In this document: positions 16,292 through 25,661 of the stretch, piece after piece
How positions within the stretch are numbered: position 1 is the first letter of the stretch
Layout: the number at the start of each line of letters is the position of its first letter
NCBI GenBank assembly: GCA_903927265.1
Contig: CAIYMF010000353.1
Location: forward strand, 1 to 34,660
DNA length: 34,660 nt
Origin: an uncultured bacterium
GTDB taxonomy: Bacteria > Actinomycetota > Actinomycetes > S36-B12 > CAIYMF01
Reading direction: 5' to 3'
The notes under the pieces: model-generated
The model's input: only the letters and a program-made list of their open reading frames with translations
What the model was told of the DNA's origin: nothing
Databases searched by the model: none
Position numbers and translations under genes: made by a program

Positions 16292-17691
16292 AGCGGAATA
16301 TTGCCGTGAACTCCACGGCGGCCCGGTGATTCCTTGATGATCTGCGCCAGACGGCCGCGTGTCAGTGAGGGCTCAACGACCTCATCAACGACACCGATTT
16401 CAAGGGCGCGGTCGATTCCACCGGCGATCACTTCGTGCTCGGCTGCGAGTTCGAGTTCGATCTGCTCGCGTGCATCCTCGGGAACATCAGCGAGTTTGCG
16501 GCGGTGCAGAATGCGAATGGCAGCAACCGAACCCATGACGGCAACTTCAGCGCCGGGCCAGGCAAGCACGCGCGTGGCGCCGAGCGACTTGCCGTTCATC
16601 GCGATGTAGGCGCCGCCGTAGGCCTTGCGGGTGACCAGCGTGATGCGGGGAACGACGCACTCACCGAATGCGTGCAGCAGTTTGGCACCGCGCCGCACCA
16701 CTCCGTCCCATTCCTGACCAACGCCGGGAAGGTAGCCGGGCACGTCGACCACAACGACGATCGGAATGGCGAAGGCATCGCACATCCGCACGAAGCGAGC
16801 AGCCTTCTCGGCACTCGACGAATCAAGACAGCCACCAAGACGCAGCGGATTGTTGGCGACAACGCCGATCGTGCGTCCGCCGAGACGACCCAATGCGGTC
16901 ACGATGTTGGGAGCCCAGCGGGGATGCAGTTCGAGGCTGCTGCCTTCGTCGAGGAGCGACTCGACCAGCGGGTGCACGTCGTACGCGCGCTTACGAGCTT
17001 CGGGCAGGCAGTCTTCCAGATTCACGTCGGCAACTGACGCGACATCCAGCGAGCCCTGTCGACCCATCAGCGTGGCCAACTGGCGACCTCGCTGTAGAGC
17101 GTCGGCTTCGCTCTCGGCCACGATGTGCACCACGCCGCTGCGGCGACCGTGCGGCTCAGGTCCACCGAGCCGTTCCATGTCGACCTCTTCGCCGGTCACC
17201 GATCGCACGACCTCGGGGCCGGTGACGAATACGCGGCCTTCGGGTGCCAGCACCACGACGTCTGTGAGGGCCGGACCATAGGCGGCGCCACCTGCTGCCG
17301 GACCGAGTACCACTGAGATTTGCGGAACGCGCCCTGACGCCAGCGTCATGGCTGCGAATACTCGGCCCACAGCGTCGAGGCTGGCGACGCCCTCGCGCAG
17401 TCGGGCGCCACCGCTGTGCCACAAACCGACGATGGGGGAGGAGTCGGCCAGAGCACGGTCGTAGGCGGTGGTGATAGCGCGGCAGCCTTCGATTCCCATC
17501 GCACCGCCTTGCACGGTGGGGTCGGTGCAGAACGTGACGACTTCGGACCCTTCAACGCGGCCGACGGCAGCGAGCATGCCGCTGTCGTCAATCGCCGTGA
17601 TCGGGGTAAACAAACCGTCGTCGTAGAAAGCGGCCAGCCGCACGAGAGGTGAGCGCGGATCGAGTGCTGCGTCGGTGGTGGCCGCTGCCAT
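16288..17691 (-). CDS. accD: Acyl-CoA carboxylase carboxyltransferase beta subunit (AccD6-like)
   Basis: This subunit moves carboxyl from biotinyl-BCCP to acetyl- or propionyl-CoA, making the malonyl-CoA used by FabD. The 467-residue product has both crotonase-like halves: GGARLREG and GPAAGGAAYGPALTDVV in the first, VDVPGYLPGVGQEWDG and RKAYGGAYIAMNGKSLGA in the second. It matches the AccD5/AccD6 type that pairs with a separate biotinylated alpha chain, which is not in the window. ATG 17691 lies 1 bp after the fabF stop; the longer open frame would run back into fabF. M. tuberculosis accD6 follows kasA-kasB in the same way, supporting a fatty acid synthesis role. Confidence 0.92.
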   Translation of the reverse strand: MAAATTDAALDPRSPLVRLAAFYDDGLFTPITAIDDSGMLAAVGRVEGSEVVTFCTDPTVQGGAMGIEGCRAITTAYDRALADSSPIVGLWHSGGARLREGVASLDAVGRVFAAMTLASGRVPQISVVLGPAAGGAAYGPALTDVVVLAPEGRVFVTGPEVVRSVTGEEVDMERLGGPEPHGRRSGVVHIVAESEADALQRGRQLATLMGRQGSLDVASVADVNLEDCLPEARKRAYDVHPLVESLLDEGSSLELHPRWAPNIVTALGRLGGRTIGVVANNPLRLGGCLDSSSAEKAARFVRMCDAFAIPIVVVVDVPGYLPGVGQEWDGVVRRGAKLLHAFGECVVPRITLVTRKAYGGAYIAMNGKSLGATRVLAWPGAEVAVMGSVAAIRILHRRKLADVPEDAREQIELELAAEHEVIAGGIDRALEIGVVDEVVEPSLTRGRLAQIIKESPGRRGVHGNIPL

Positions 17692-17692
17692 G

Positions 17693-18928
17693 TCAGATGC
17701 TCCGGAAGACAAGGGCGACGTCGTGTCCGCCGAAACCAAATGAATTGTTGATGGCGGCAATATCACCGTCAGGTAGTGCGCGCGCGCCATTTCGCACCAC
17801 ATCAAGTTCGATCGCAGGATCGAAGTCAACGATGTTCGCAGTAGGGGGAGCGAGGCGGTGGTGCAGTGCAAGCACGGTGAACACCGACTCGACCGCTCCT
17901 GCGCCGCCGAGCAAGTGGCCGGTGACCGACTTCGTTCCGGCGACTGCTGCGTTGTCAGCTGCCGAACCAAGAGCCGCACGAATCGCTTGAGCTTCGGCGA
18001 TATCGCCCTGCGGTGTGGATGTTGCGTGCGCATTGACATGTCGTACTGCTGAGGCGGGCAGATCGGCATCGACGAGGGCCAGTCGCATCGCTGCCGTGGC
18101 TCCACGACCTTCGGGGTCGGGCTGAGCGATGTGGTGGCTGTCGGCAGTCATTCCGGCACCTGCGAGTACTGCGTACACGCGCGCACCGCGTGCCGCGGCA
18201 TGCTCGGCACTTTCAAGCACCATGATTCCCGAGCCTTCGCCCATGACGAACCCATCGCGACCGAGGTCGTAGGGCCGGCTGGCTGTGGCGGGGTCGTCGT
18301 TTCGAGTGGAGAGTGCGCGCATGTTTCCGAAGGCAGCGAGAGTGAGCGGGTGCACGGCGGCCTCGAAGCCACCCACCACGACCACATCGGCGCGACCTTC
18401 CTCGATGATGCGCAATCCCCACGCTGCGGCCTCGGCGCCGGACGCGCACGCCGACACAGGAGCGTGTACTCCTGCGCGAGCGCCGATTTCCATACCGATG
18501 TAGGCGCCCGCACCATTGGGCATGAGCATCGGAACGGTGAGCGGCGATACCCGCGATGGGCCACGTTCGCGCAGCACGTCGTACTGCTCGAGCAGTGACA
18601 CCACCCCGCCCACGCCGGAGCCAACGACTACGGCGAGGCGGGTGGGGTCAACTTCAGGTGCTCCTGCATCGGCCCAGGCCTCGCGCGCGGCGAGCAGCGC
18701 GAACTGCTGGCCACGGTCAAGGCGCCGCGCTTCATGCTTTTCCATTCCGCCGTCGATGGGTTCGACTGCGGCGAGTGCCGCGAACCTCGTGGTGAGGTCA
18801 GCGGCCCACTCGGCCTCGAGCATGCGAACGCCTGAGCGGCTGGCCAGCAGGGACTCCCAGCTGGAGGACACGTCGCCGCCAATGGGCGTTGTTGCGCCCA
18901 AGCCGGTGACCACGACGGTGGTGGACAT
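17693..18928 (-). CDS. fabF: Beta-ketoacyl-ACP synthase II (elongating KAS)
   Basis: FabF condenses malonyl-ACP with a growing acyl-ACP. The 411-residue product carries the Cys-His-His triad: Cys161 in SACASG, His301 in NAHATSTPQGD and His338 in TGHLLGGAGAVE, with the assisting Lys333. The C-terminal NNSFGFGGHDVAL is typical. ATG 18928 has GAGG eight bases upstream and fits known N-termini (MSTTVVVTGLGATTPIG); the open frame extends upstream into the spacer and acpP. There is one KAS here, unlike the kasA-kasB pair of mycobacteria. It lies between acpP (28 bp) and accD (1 bp) in the fab operon. Confidence 0.95.
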   Translation of the reverse strand: MSTTVVVTGLGATTPIGGDVSSSWESLLASRSGVRMLEAEWAADLTTRFAALAAVEPIDGGMEKHEARRLDRGQQFALLAAREAWADAGAPEVDPTRLAVVVGSGVGGVVSLLEQYDVLRERGPSRVSPLTVPMLMPNGAGAYIGMEIGARAGVHAPVSACASGAEAAAWGLRIIEEGRADVVVVGGFEAAVHPLTLAAFGNMRALSTRNDDPATASRPYDLGRDGFVMGEGSGIMVLESAEHAAARGARVYAVLAGAGMTADSHHIAQPDPEGRGATAAMRLALVDADLPASAVRHVNAHATSTPQGDIAEAQAIRAALGSAADNAAVAGTKSVTGHLLGGAGAVESVFTVLALHHRLAPPTANIVDFDPAIELDVVRNGARALPDGDIAAINNSFGFGGHDVALVFRSI

Positions 18929-18956
18929 GGAGTACCTCGCGGGTCGGGAGCTTGAA

Positions 18957-19199
18957 TCAGCCCTGGTTGTTGACGATGTAGGTGACGGCGTCGCCCACGG
19001 TGCGCAGGTTCTTGACGTCACCGTCGGGGATCTTCACGCCGAACTTGTCTTCGGCGGCCATGACAACCTCAACCATGGACAGCGAGTCGATGTCGAGGTC
19101 GTCGATGAACGACTTGTCGAGCTGGATGCTGTCAACCGGAACACCGGCGACCTCATTGACGATCTCGGCGAGGCCGGCGAGGGTTTCCTGCTGATCCAT
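18957..19199 (-). CDS. acpP: Acyl carrier protein
   Basis: The 80-residue acidic helical protein carries growing acyl chains on a phosphopantetheine arm. The attachment residue is Ser39 in DLDIDSLSMVE. The frame is open upstream, but ATG 19199 has GGAGATACCA before it and gives a standard ACP length beginning MDQQETL. It lies between fabH and fabF in the usual actinobacterial order. The 58 bp ahead of it hold an imperfect hairpin. Confidence 0.96.
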   Translation of the reverse strand: MDQQETLAGLAEIVNEVAGVPVDSIQLDKSFIDDLDIDSLSMVEVVMAAEDKFGVKIPDGDVKNLRTVGDAVTYIVNNQG

Positions 19200-19221
19200 T
19201 GGTATCTCCTTCATGAACAGT

Positions 19222-19245
19222 GAAGCCCGGACTGTCCGGAACTTC
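19222..19245 (-). promoter_or_regulatory. Intercistronic hairpin between fabH and acpP
   Basis: GAAG (19222-19225) plus CCGG (19227-19230) pair with CCGG (19236-19239) plus CTTC (19242-19245) around an ACTGT loop, with small bulges. It lies 22 bases ahead of the acpP start. A processing or stability element adjusting ACP level within the operon is possible. Confidence 0.25.
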
Positions 19246-19257
19246 CTCGTGCGGGGG

Positions 19258-20271
19258 TCACGGGATTGTGACGACCTGAGCGGCGTACGAAAGTCCTGCT
19301 CCGAAGCCCACAAGCAGGGCAGTCTGCCCACTCGTGATTTCCCCGGCTTCGATCATGCGTGACATGGCAAGCGGAATCGAAGCACCGCTGGTGTTACCGG
19401 TGGTGGCCACGTCGCGCGCAATGACCGTGCGCTCGGGGAATTTCAGGGCGCGCACCATGGCATCAGTGATGCGCATGTTCGCCTGATGTGGAATGAACAC
19501 ATCAATGTCGTCGGGCGTAACGCCAGCGGCTTCCATGGCCTGTCGTGCGACGCCGGGAATCTCGCCGACCGCCCAGCGGAACACGGCCTGGCCGAGCATC
19601 TGCAAGCGGGGCCACGGGGCGTTGGGGTCTTCAGCGACTCGTTGACGGTGAGTGACCCAGTCGGGATCGAGGATGATCGCTTCAGTCTGTGAACCGTCGC
19701 CACCCCACACCGTCGGACCGATAGCAGCAACATCGGATGGTCCGACAACGGCTGCGCCAGCTCCGTCGGCGAAGATGAAACCGGTGGAACGATCGGCCGG
19801 ATCAACGAAGTCGGTGAGCTTCTCGACTCCGACCACGAGTACGTACTCACTTGTGCCCGCGCGCACGATTGCGTCGGCGAGTCCTATTCCGAAGGCGAAG
19901 CCGGCGCAGGCGGCCGAAAGATCGGTGGCGCCGGCGGCTCGCGCACCGAGTCGCTCAGCGATCTCAACGGCGGCTGAAGGCGTCTGGAAAGGGTGCGTGA
20001 CCGTGGCGCAGAGCACGAGGCCTATCTGCTCGGCGCTGATTCCGGATGCCGTGAGGGCGTTCTGTGCGGCGATGGTGGCCATGTCGACCACCGATTCGTC
20101 GGGAGCAGCCCACCGACGTTCGATGATGCCAGAACGCTCGCGTATCCACTCGTCGGAGGAATCCATGATGGTGCAGAGTTCGACGTTGGTCACTACCCGC
20201 TCGGGACGGTAGTGACCGACGCCGAGCAGGCGCGCGAACTGAGGTCCGCGTCGAGTGGTGAGTGTGGTCAT
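19258..20271 (-). CDS. fabH: Beta-ketoacyl-ACP synthase III
   Basis: FabH starts fatty acid chains by condensing an acyl-CoA with malonyl-ACP; in actinobacteria it often accepts branched primers. The 337-residue product has the Cys-His-Asn triad: Cys122 in SAACAGF, His262 in PHQANMRI and Asn293 in TGNTSGAS. The N-terminal GVGHYRPERVVTN and DEWIRERSGI blocks are also typical. Start and upstream stop overlap as ATGA with fabD, so the two are translationally coupled. Primer preference cannot be read from these motifs. Confidence 0.95.
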   Translation of the reverse strand: MTTLTTRRGPQFARLLGVGHYRPERVVTNVELCTIMDSSDEWIRERSGIIERRWAAPDESVVDMATIAAQNALTASGISAEQIGLVLCATVTHPFQTPSAAVEIAERLGARAAGATDLSAACAGFAFGIGLADAIVRAGTSEYVLVVGVEKLTDFVDPADRSTGFIFADGAGAAVVGPSDVAAIGPTVWGGDGSQTEAIILDPDWVTHRQRVAEDPNAPWPRLQMLGQAVFRWAVGEIPGVARQAMEAAGVTPDDIDVFIPHQANMRITDAMVRALKFPERTVIARDVATTGNTSGASIPLAMSRMIEAGEITSGQTALLVGFGAGLSYAAQVVTIP

Positions 20272-21455
20272 ACGAAAGCCTCACTGGGATGCAGTCTGAG
20301 CAGTGGCTGGCCAGGTGCGACGGGGTCGCCGTCTTCAACAAGCCATTCGACGACGACGCCGCCATGAGGAGCCGTGACTTCTAACTCGTCACGCAAACTT
20401 GTCACCACGGCAACGGTGCTTCCCGGAGCGACACTGTCACCGGCGTCGGCCGTCGAGGTGAGTCGCACGGTGCCCTTAACCGGGCTGACAACTAGGCGCC
20501 ACGTTGGCGACTGTGACAGCGGGCTCGGGGTGCCATGACGAGCAATGATGTCGTGAGCCGCCGGCACGTCGTCAGGCGTCTTGACGGCGAGAATCTCAAT
20601 GCCGGGCAGCGCGCGCTTGGCCAACGCCGAAAGAGTGCCAGCCGGCGGAATCTCGATCAGAGCGGTGACGCCGAGATCGCGCATTGTTTCCATGCACAAG
20701 TCCCAGCGCACCGGTGAACTCACCTGCGAGACCAGGCGCGACAATACTTGGCGACCGTCGTGAACCACCGTTCCGTCGGCGTTCGAGAGCAGGCGAATGC
20801 GCGGATCGTGCGTTGAGATCGAGCGTGCGTGCTGCGCGAGAGTCGCCACCGCCGGCTGCATGTGCTCGGTGTGGAACGCGCCCGCTACTTCAAGGGGTCG
20901 TACGCGTGAACCCTCAGGCGGGTCAGCAGCGAGTGCTGCGAGTTGCTCGAGAGTTCCGGCCGCCACAATCTGGCCCGTGGCGTTGATGTTTGCGGGCGTG
21001 AGCCCGTGCGCAGCGAGCGCGGCAAGCACGACGTCGGCGTCGCCACCGAGCACAGCGCTCATTCCGGTCGGGGTGCGCCCCGCAGCTTCGCCCATGGCAC
21101 GACCGCGCTCGCGCACGAAGACCATGGCCTGTTCGGCCGTGAGAACACCAGCGCCGGTTGCTGCGGTGATTTCGCCAACGCTGTGGCCGGCAACTGCCGC
21201 GATGCGCGCGAACGCCTCACCGGGATGGGGAAAAAGCTCGAGCACGGTGACCAGTCCGGCGCCCACGATGAGTGGCTGGGCGATGGCGGTATCGCGAATG
21301 GTGTCGGCGTCGGATTCGGTGCCGTGAGTGATGAGGTCAACCCCCGACACGGTGGAAAGCCAACGTAGGCGATCGGCCACTCCGGGCCGCTCAAGCCATG
21401 GCGTGAGGAAACCGGGGGTCTGGGAGCCCTGTCCGGGGGCGACGACTACGAGCAC
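20268..21455 (-). CDS. fabD: Malonyl-CoA:ACP transacylase with C-terminal biotinyl/lipoyl-like domain
   Basis: FabD moves malonate from CoA to AcpP. GTG 21455 gives the family start (MLVVVAPGQGSQTPGFLTPWL); the frame is open to 21506. The catalytic residues are Ser92 in GHSVGE and His195 in GAFHTEH. The transferase ends near residue 300. Residues about 319-389 then read like a biotinyl/lipoyl domain: SPVKGTV, ADAGDSVAPGSTVAVVTSL, TAPHGGVVVEWLVEDGDPV, PGQPLLRL. Where the biotinylated Met-Lys should be there is Leu-Arg (Arg355), so it should not be modified. Ordinary FabD is about 310 residues. It may act as a docking module, but that is inference. It heads the fab operon and diverges from fasR. 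Confidence 0.92.
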   Translation of the reverse strand: MLVVVAPGQGSQTPGFLTPWLERPGVADRLRWLSTVSGVDLITHGTESDADTIRDTAIAQPLIVGAGLVTVLELFPHPGEAFARIAAVAGHSVGEITAATGAGVLTAEQAMVFVRERGRAMGEAAGRTPTGMSAVLGGDADVVLAALAAHGLTPANINATGQIVAAGTLEQLAALAADPPEGSRVRPLEVAGAFHTEHMQPAVATLAQHARSISTHDPRIRLLSNADGTVVHDGRQVLSRLVSQVSSPVRWDLCMETMRDLGVTALIEIPPAGTLSALAKRALPGIEILAVKTPDDVPAAHDIIARHGTPSPLSQSPTWRLVVSPVKGTVRLTSTADAGDSVAPGSTVAVVTSLRDELEVTAPHGGVVVEWLVEDGDPVAPGQPLLRLHPSEAFV

Positions 21456-21522
21456 GAGTTCAGCCTGCCGTTGATGGGGTGGTTGGTGGGTGGACGCCAC
21501 GGCCAAGATCGAGCCGGACTTA

Positions 21523-21539
21523 TTGGAGGTTTCCTACAA
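21523..21539. promoter_or_regulatory. Candidate operator between fabD and fasR
   Basis: TTGGAGG (21523-21529) and CCTACAA (21533-21539) form an inverted repeat around TTT with one mismatch, in the 97-bp spacer between divergent fabD and fasR. It lies 14 bases before the fasR start and 68 before fabD. FasR binding is inferred from position; I found no convincing -35/-10 pair here. Confidence 0.35.
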
Positions 21540-21552
21540 AAGGGGGCACACT

Positions 21553-22743
21553 GTGTCAATGGCAGTGACACGGTCAGCGACACTCAACCGCAGACTCGAA
21601 CGTTCGACCGGAACCTTGGCCACCGCAGCTACCGGCCGGATGGAAGAAACACTGCCGTGGTTCCGAGCGATGTCGGCAGATGACCGAGCATGGGTTGGGC
21701 TCGTGGCTCAGGCGGGCATCGCGGCCTTCGTCGCCTGGCATCGTGCGCCGGGTGGTCCCGCAGCAGTCACGGCCGATGTGTTTGGAACCGCGCCGCGCGA
21801 ATTGGCGCGTGCCATCACCTTGGCGCAGACCGTTGATTTGGTGCGCACCACCATCGAAGTGGTCGAGGAGAACCTTACGGCGGTGGCGTCTGGTGCCGAG
21901 CTTGATGAATTGCGCGAATCGGTGTTGCGCTACAGCCGTGAGATCGCATTCGCTGCGGCGGAGGTGTACGCGCGGGCGGCTGAAGAGCGTGGCGCCTGGG
22001 ATGCGCGGCTCGAGTCGGCCACCCTCGATGCGTTACTGAGCCCGACCCCCGAGTCACCTCTCGTGGTGTCGGGATGGGCAGCCACCTTGGGCTGGCACGA
22101 CGCAGACGGAGTCGTCGTGATCGTCGGATCAGCCCCCACAGCAAGCGATCCAGGCGCGGCCGCCCTCGACGAACGAGTGCGTCGCACCGCCCAAGCACAT
22201 CGGCTCGATGTGCTCAGTGGCGTCCGCGGCGACCTACTGATCGTCGTGCTGGGCGGAGTGGGCTCGGGTGACGGGCGAGTTGGGATTGATGCAGCAGGAC
22301 GGTGGCTGTCGCCGCATTTTGGTGGAGGCGCTGTGGTGCTCGGACCACTTGTTGCCTGTCTTGAAGATGCCGGAGTTTCGGCGACCGAGGCACTCGACGC
22401 ATTAGCCGTTGCTGCCGCCTGGCCCGATGCGCCCCGCCCTGTTGCCGCTCACGAGCTACTTCCCGAACGCGCACTTGCCGGGCAGAGCGCGGCCCGCGAT
22501 CGTCTTGTTCGTGACACCGCGGGGCGGCTTGCCGAGGTCGATCCGGTGCTCGTTCAGACACTGTCGACCTACCTCGAACGTGCAGGATCGCTGGAAGCGA
22601 CCGCGCGCGCACTGGTCGTTCACACCAATACCGTGCGGTATCGGATGCGCCGTGTCGCCGATGTCACCGGCTTCACACCTGCCGACCCCCGAGACGCCTT
22701 TGCCCTCCGGCTAGGTCTGGCCCTCTCTCGCTTGGCTGACTAA
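21553..22743 (+). CDS. fasR: PucR-type transcriptional regulator of fatty acid synthesis (FasR-like)
   Basis: The 396-residue product matches actinobacterial FasR/Rv2242-type regulators: an N-terminal block (ETLPWFRAMSADDRAWVGLVAQAGIAAFVAWH), a central GGDEF-like sensory region, and the C-terminal PucR helix-turn-helix (LSTYLERAGSLEATARALVVHTNTVRYRMRR). In Streptomyces coelicolor FasR activates the adjacent fabD operon. GTG 21553 has AGGGGG six bases upstream; ATG 21559 is an alternative and an in-frame ATG at 21490 is less likely. It is divergent from fabD rather than leading the operon as in Streptomyces and mycobacteria. It converges on aceE across 40 bp. Confidence 0.88.
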   Translation: MSMAVTRSATLNRRLERSTGTLATAATGRMEETLPWFRAMSADDRAWVGLVAQAGIAAFVAWHRAPGGPAAVTADVFGTAPRELARAITLAQTVDLVRTTIEVVEENLTAVASGAELDELRESVLRYSREIAFAAAEVYARAAEERGAWDARLESATLDALLSPTPESPLVVSGWAATLGWHDADGVVVIVGSAPTASDPGAAALDERVRRTAQAHRLDVLSGVRGDLLIVVLGGVGSGDGRVGIDAAGRWLSPHFGGGAVVLGPLVACLEDAGVSATEALDALAVAAAWPDAPRPVAAHELLPERALAGQSAARDRLVRDTAGRLAEVDPVLVQTLSTYLERAGSLEATARALVVHTNTVRYRMRRVADVTGFTPADPRDAFALRLGLALSRLAD

Positions 22744-22783
22744 TCGACCGCATCGATTTGTGGGAGTCAACCAGCAACCGATT

Positions 22784-25525
22784 TCAGCCTGAACCGTCGG
22801 TATTGCCAGCATCAGCGGCCGTAGGGTCATCAAGGCGGTAGCGCGCGAGCGCCTCGGCCACACGTTCACGCGCAATCTCACCACGACGGGCCAGACTGAG
22901 CAGCGCCTGAACCGTGAGTGACTCGGCATCAACGAGGAAGTGTCGACGCAGCGCCCCGCGCGTATCGCTGAGCCCCCAGCCGTCGGTTCCGAGCGAGGCG
23001 AAGTCGGTCGGAACCCACTCGCGAATCTGATCTTGAACGGCGCGCATGTAGTCGCTGACTGCGATCACCGGGCCGGGCTGATCGGCAAGTGCCGAGGTGA
23101 CCCATGGAACCTGCTCGTCGGCCATCGGGTTGAGCAGGGCTGCTCGGTCGCATGCCAATCCGTCGCGACGCAACTCATTCCATGACGTGACCGACCAGAC
23201 GTCGGCCGCAACTCCCCAGTCGTCGCGAAGCAAGCGCTGCGCTTTCTCCGCCCACGGCACGGCAACTCCGGATGCGAGAAGTTGAACGCGGGGAAGTGAC
23301 CCGGGATCGTCGGCGTGACGCCACAGGTACATGCCGCGCAGGATGCCCTCGACGTCGACGCCTTCAGGCTCGGCGGGCTGCACATACGGCTCGTTGTAGA
23401 CGGTGAGGTAGTAGTAGATGTCCTCAGGGTTCTCGCCGTACATCCGTCGCAGACCATCTTTGACGATGTGACCCACTTCGAAGCCGAACGCTGGGTCGTA
23501 GTGCACCACTGCGGGGTTCGTGGAGGCGAGCAACGGCGAGTGGCCGTCCTCATGCTGGAGGCCCTCACCATTGAGCGTGGTGCGACCGGCCGTTGCACCG
23601 ATGACAAATCCGCGCACCTTCTGGTCACCCGCCAGCCAGAAGGCGTCTCCTGTGCGCTGGAATCCAAACATGGAGTAGAAGACGTACACCGGAATCATCG
23701 GCTCATCGTGTGTTGAGTACGACGAGCCAGCGGCGATGAACGATGCCACGGAACCGGCCTCGTTGATGCCTTCGTGCAGAATTTGGCCGTTCTGATCTTC
23801 CTTGTAACTGAGCATCAGTTCGCGGTCGACCGACATGTACAACTGGCCGAACGGCGAGTAGATGCGTGCGGTCGGGAACAGTGAATCCATGCCGAAGGTG
23901 CGTGCCTCATCGGGAATGATCGGAACGAAGCGTGCCCCCATGCCCTCATCGCGCAGCAAGTCTTTGAACAAGCGCACGAAGGCCATCGTGGTGGCAATTT
24001 CCTGCTTTCCTGATCCGCGCTTGACCACGTCGTACACCGAGTCGGCGGGCTGTGGCAGGGGAGTGCTGGTCTGACGACGCGTCGGCACATATCCGCCGAG
24101 TGAACGGCGACGCTCGTGCAGGTACTCGCCGAACTCGCTTTCGCGTCCGGGGTGGAAGTACGGCGGCAGCTTGGCGTCCATCTGATCGTCAGGAATCGGA
24201 ATTTGCAGTCGATCGCGGAAGACCATCAGGTCGTCAATGGTCAGTTTCTTCATTTGGTGGGTGGAGTTGCGCGCCTCGAAGTGCGAGCCTAATGTCCAAC
24301 CCTTGATGGTCTTCGCCAAGATGACCGTGGGTTGTCCGGAGTGAGTGGTGGCGGCAGCGTACGCGGCGTAGAGCTTGCGGTAGTCGTGGCCACCGCGAGA
24401 CAGTCCCCAGATGTCATCGTCAGACATCGACTCAACCAGCGAGCGGGTTCGCGGGTCACGACCGAAGAAGTGTTCGCGGATGAATGCTCCGTCTTCGGAC
24501 TTGTAGGTCTGGAAGTCGCCATCAGGTGTGCGGTTCATCAGGTTGACGAGAGCGCCGTCGCGGTCAGCCGCGAGGAGCGGATCCCAACCGCGTCCCCAGA
24601 TCACCTTGAGGACGTTCCAGCCAGCTCCGCGGAATACCGATTCGAGTTCCTGGATGATCTTGCCGTTACCGCGGACGGGTCCGTCGAGACGTTGCAGGTT
24701 GCAGTTGACGACGAAGGTGAGGTTGTCGAGTTGCTCGCGAGCGGCCAGACCGATTGCGCCGAGTGACTCGACCTCGTCCATTTCGCCGTCGCCGAGGAAG
24801 GCCCACACGTGCTGCGCAGAGGTGTCCTTGATGCCGCGGTGCTGCAGATACCGGTTGAATCGCGCTTGATAGATGGCGTCGAGTGGGCCTAGGCCCATCG
24901 ACACCGTGGGGAACTGCCAGAAATCGGGCATGAGCCGCGGGTGGGGATACGACGGGAGTGAGCCGCCTGGGTGTGACAGCTCTTGTCGGAAGCCGTCGAG
25001 TTGGGTTTCGTTGAGCCGGCCTTCAAGGTAGGCGCGCGCGTAGATTCCGGGCGAGGCGTGGCCCTGGAAGAACACCTGGTCACCGCCGCCGGGGTGCTCG
25101 GGTCCGCGGAAGAAGTGGTTGAAGCCCACTTCATAAAGCGAAGCGCTCGAGGCGTAGGTCGAGATGTGCCCTCCGACGCCCACACCGGGCCGCTGAGCGC
25201 GGTGCACCATGATGGCGGCATTCCAGCGAATGAACGCGCGAATGCGGCGTTCCATTGCTTCGTCACCGGGGAACCAGGGTTCGCGTTCGGGGGAGATGGT
25301 GTTGATGTAGTCGGTGCTGCGCAAACTAGGAACACCGACGTTGCGCTCGGCGGCCCTGCGCAACAGCGAGAGCATCAGATAGCGGGCCCGGTAGGCGCCA
25401 GCGTTGTCTACGACCGAATCGAACGATTCGCGCCATTCGGCGGTTTCTTCGGGGGCAACGTCGACGTACTGGGTGGGCAAGCCACCGTCAATGAGATGGT
25501 CTCGGCTTGAGTTCACGCCCTCCAT
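22784..25525 (-). CDS. aceE: Pyruvate dehydrogenase E1 component, homodimeric type
   Basis: AceE decarboxylates pyruvate with thiamine diphosphate and passes the acetyl group to E2 lipoate. The 913-residue product has the thiamine motif from GDGEMDE (245-251) to VVNCN (Asn274, Asn276), followed by [19 protein letters not shown]. Other landmarks are [13 protein letters not shown], the HxxP segment [22 protein letters not shown] and [20 protein letters not shown] 25525 is chosen for length; the open frame runs to 25720 across the divergent gene's start, and GTG 25516 has GGAGG too close before it. E2 and E3 genes are not in the window. The place beside fasR-fabD is conserved with mycobacteria. 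Confidence 0.95.
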   Translation of the reverse strand: MEGVNSSRDHLIDGGLPTQYVDVAPEETAEWRESFDSVVDNAGAYRARYLMLSLLRRAAERNVGVPSLRSTDYINTISPEREPWFPGDEAMERRIRAFIRWNAAIMVHRAQRPGVGVGGHISTYASSASLYEVGFNHFFRGPEHPGGGDQVFFQGHASPGIYARAYLEGRLNETQLDGFRQELSHPGGSLPSYPHPRLMPDFWQFPTVSMGLGPLDAIYQARFNRYLQHRGIKDTSAQHVWAFLGDGEMDEVESLGAIGLAAREQLDNLTFVVNCNLQRLDGPVRGNGKIIQELESVFRGAGWNVLKVIWGRGWDPLLAADRDGALVNLMNRTPDGDFQTYKSEDGAFIREHFFGRDPRTRSLVESMSDDDIWGLSRGGHDYRKLYAAYAAATTHSGQPTVILAKTIKGWTLGSHFEARNSTHQMKKLTIDDLMVFRDRLQIPIPDDQMDAKLPPYFHPGRESEFGEYLHERRRSLGGYVPTRRQTSTPLPQPADSVYDVVKRGSGKQEIATTMAFVRLFKDLLRDEGMGARFVPIIPDEARTFGMDSLFPTARIYSPFGQLYMSVDRELMLSYKEDQNGQILHEGINEAGSVASFIAAGSSYSTHDEPMIPVYVFYSMFGFQRTGDAFWLAGDQKVRGFVIGATAGRTTLNGEGLQHEDGHSPLLASTNPAVVHYDPAFGFEVGHIVKDGLRRMYGENPEDIYYYLTVYNEPYVQPAEPEGVDVEGILRGMYLWRHADDPGSLPRVQLLASGVAVPWAEKAQRLLRDDWGVAADVWSVTSWNELRRDGLACDRAALLNPMADEQVPWVTSALADQPGPVIAVSDYMRAVQDQIREWVPTDFASLGTDGWGLSDTRGALRRHFLVDAESLTVQALLSLARRGEIARERVAEALARYRLDDPTAADAGNTDGSG

Positions 25526-25661
25526 TCTGCCGGTGAGGGGCCAATTGCGCTCATGGGGTCTGAGAGGGGAGGTCTCAATAGGGCTAAACCGGTTGCATTG
25601 AGCGGCAGGTTCCGATGGACTACGCCCATGCAGGGGATCAGTCACACCCCGGGAGCCGGCG

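Noticed and set aside
17692-18105. Extended N-terminus of accD (605 residues)
   Set aside because: The extra 138 residues lie inside fabF in another frame and do not resemble carboxyltransferases; ATG 17691 right after the fabF stop is the natural start.
25561-25577. TGAGA-N7-TCTCA as an aceE/DUF3052 operator
   Set aside because: The arms are only five bases and no matching promoter boxes are clear, so I mention it only in the DUF3052 entry.
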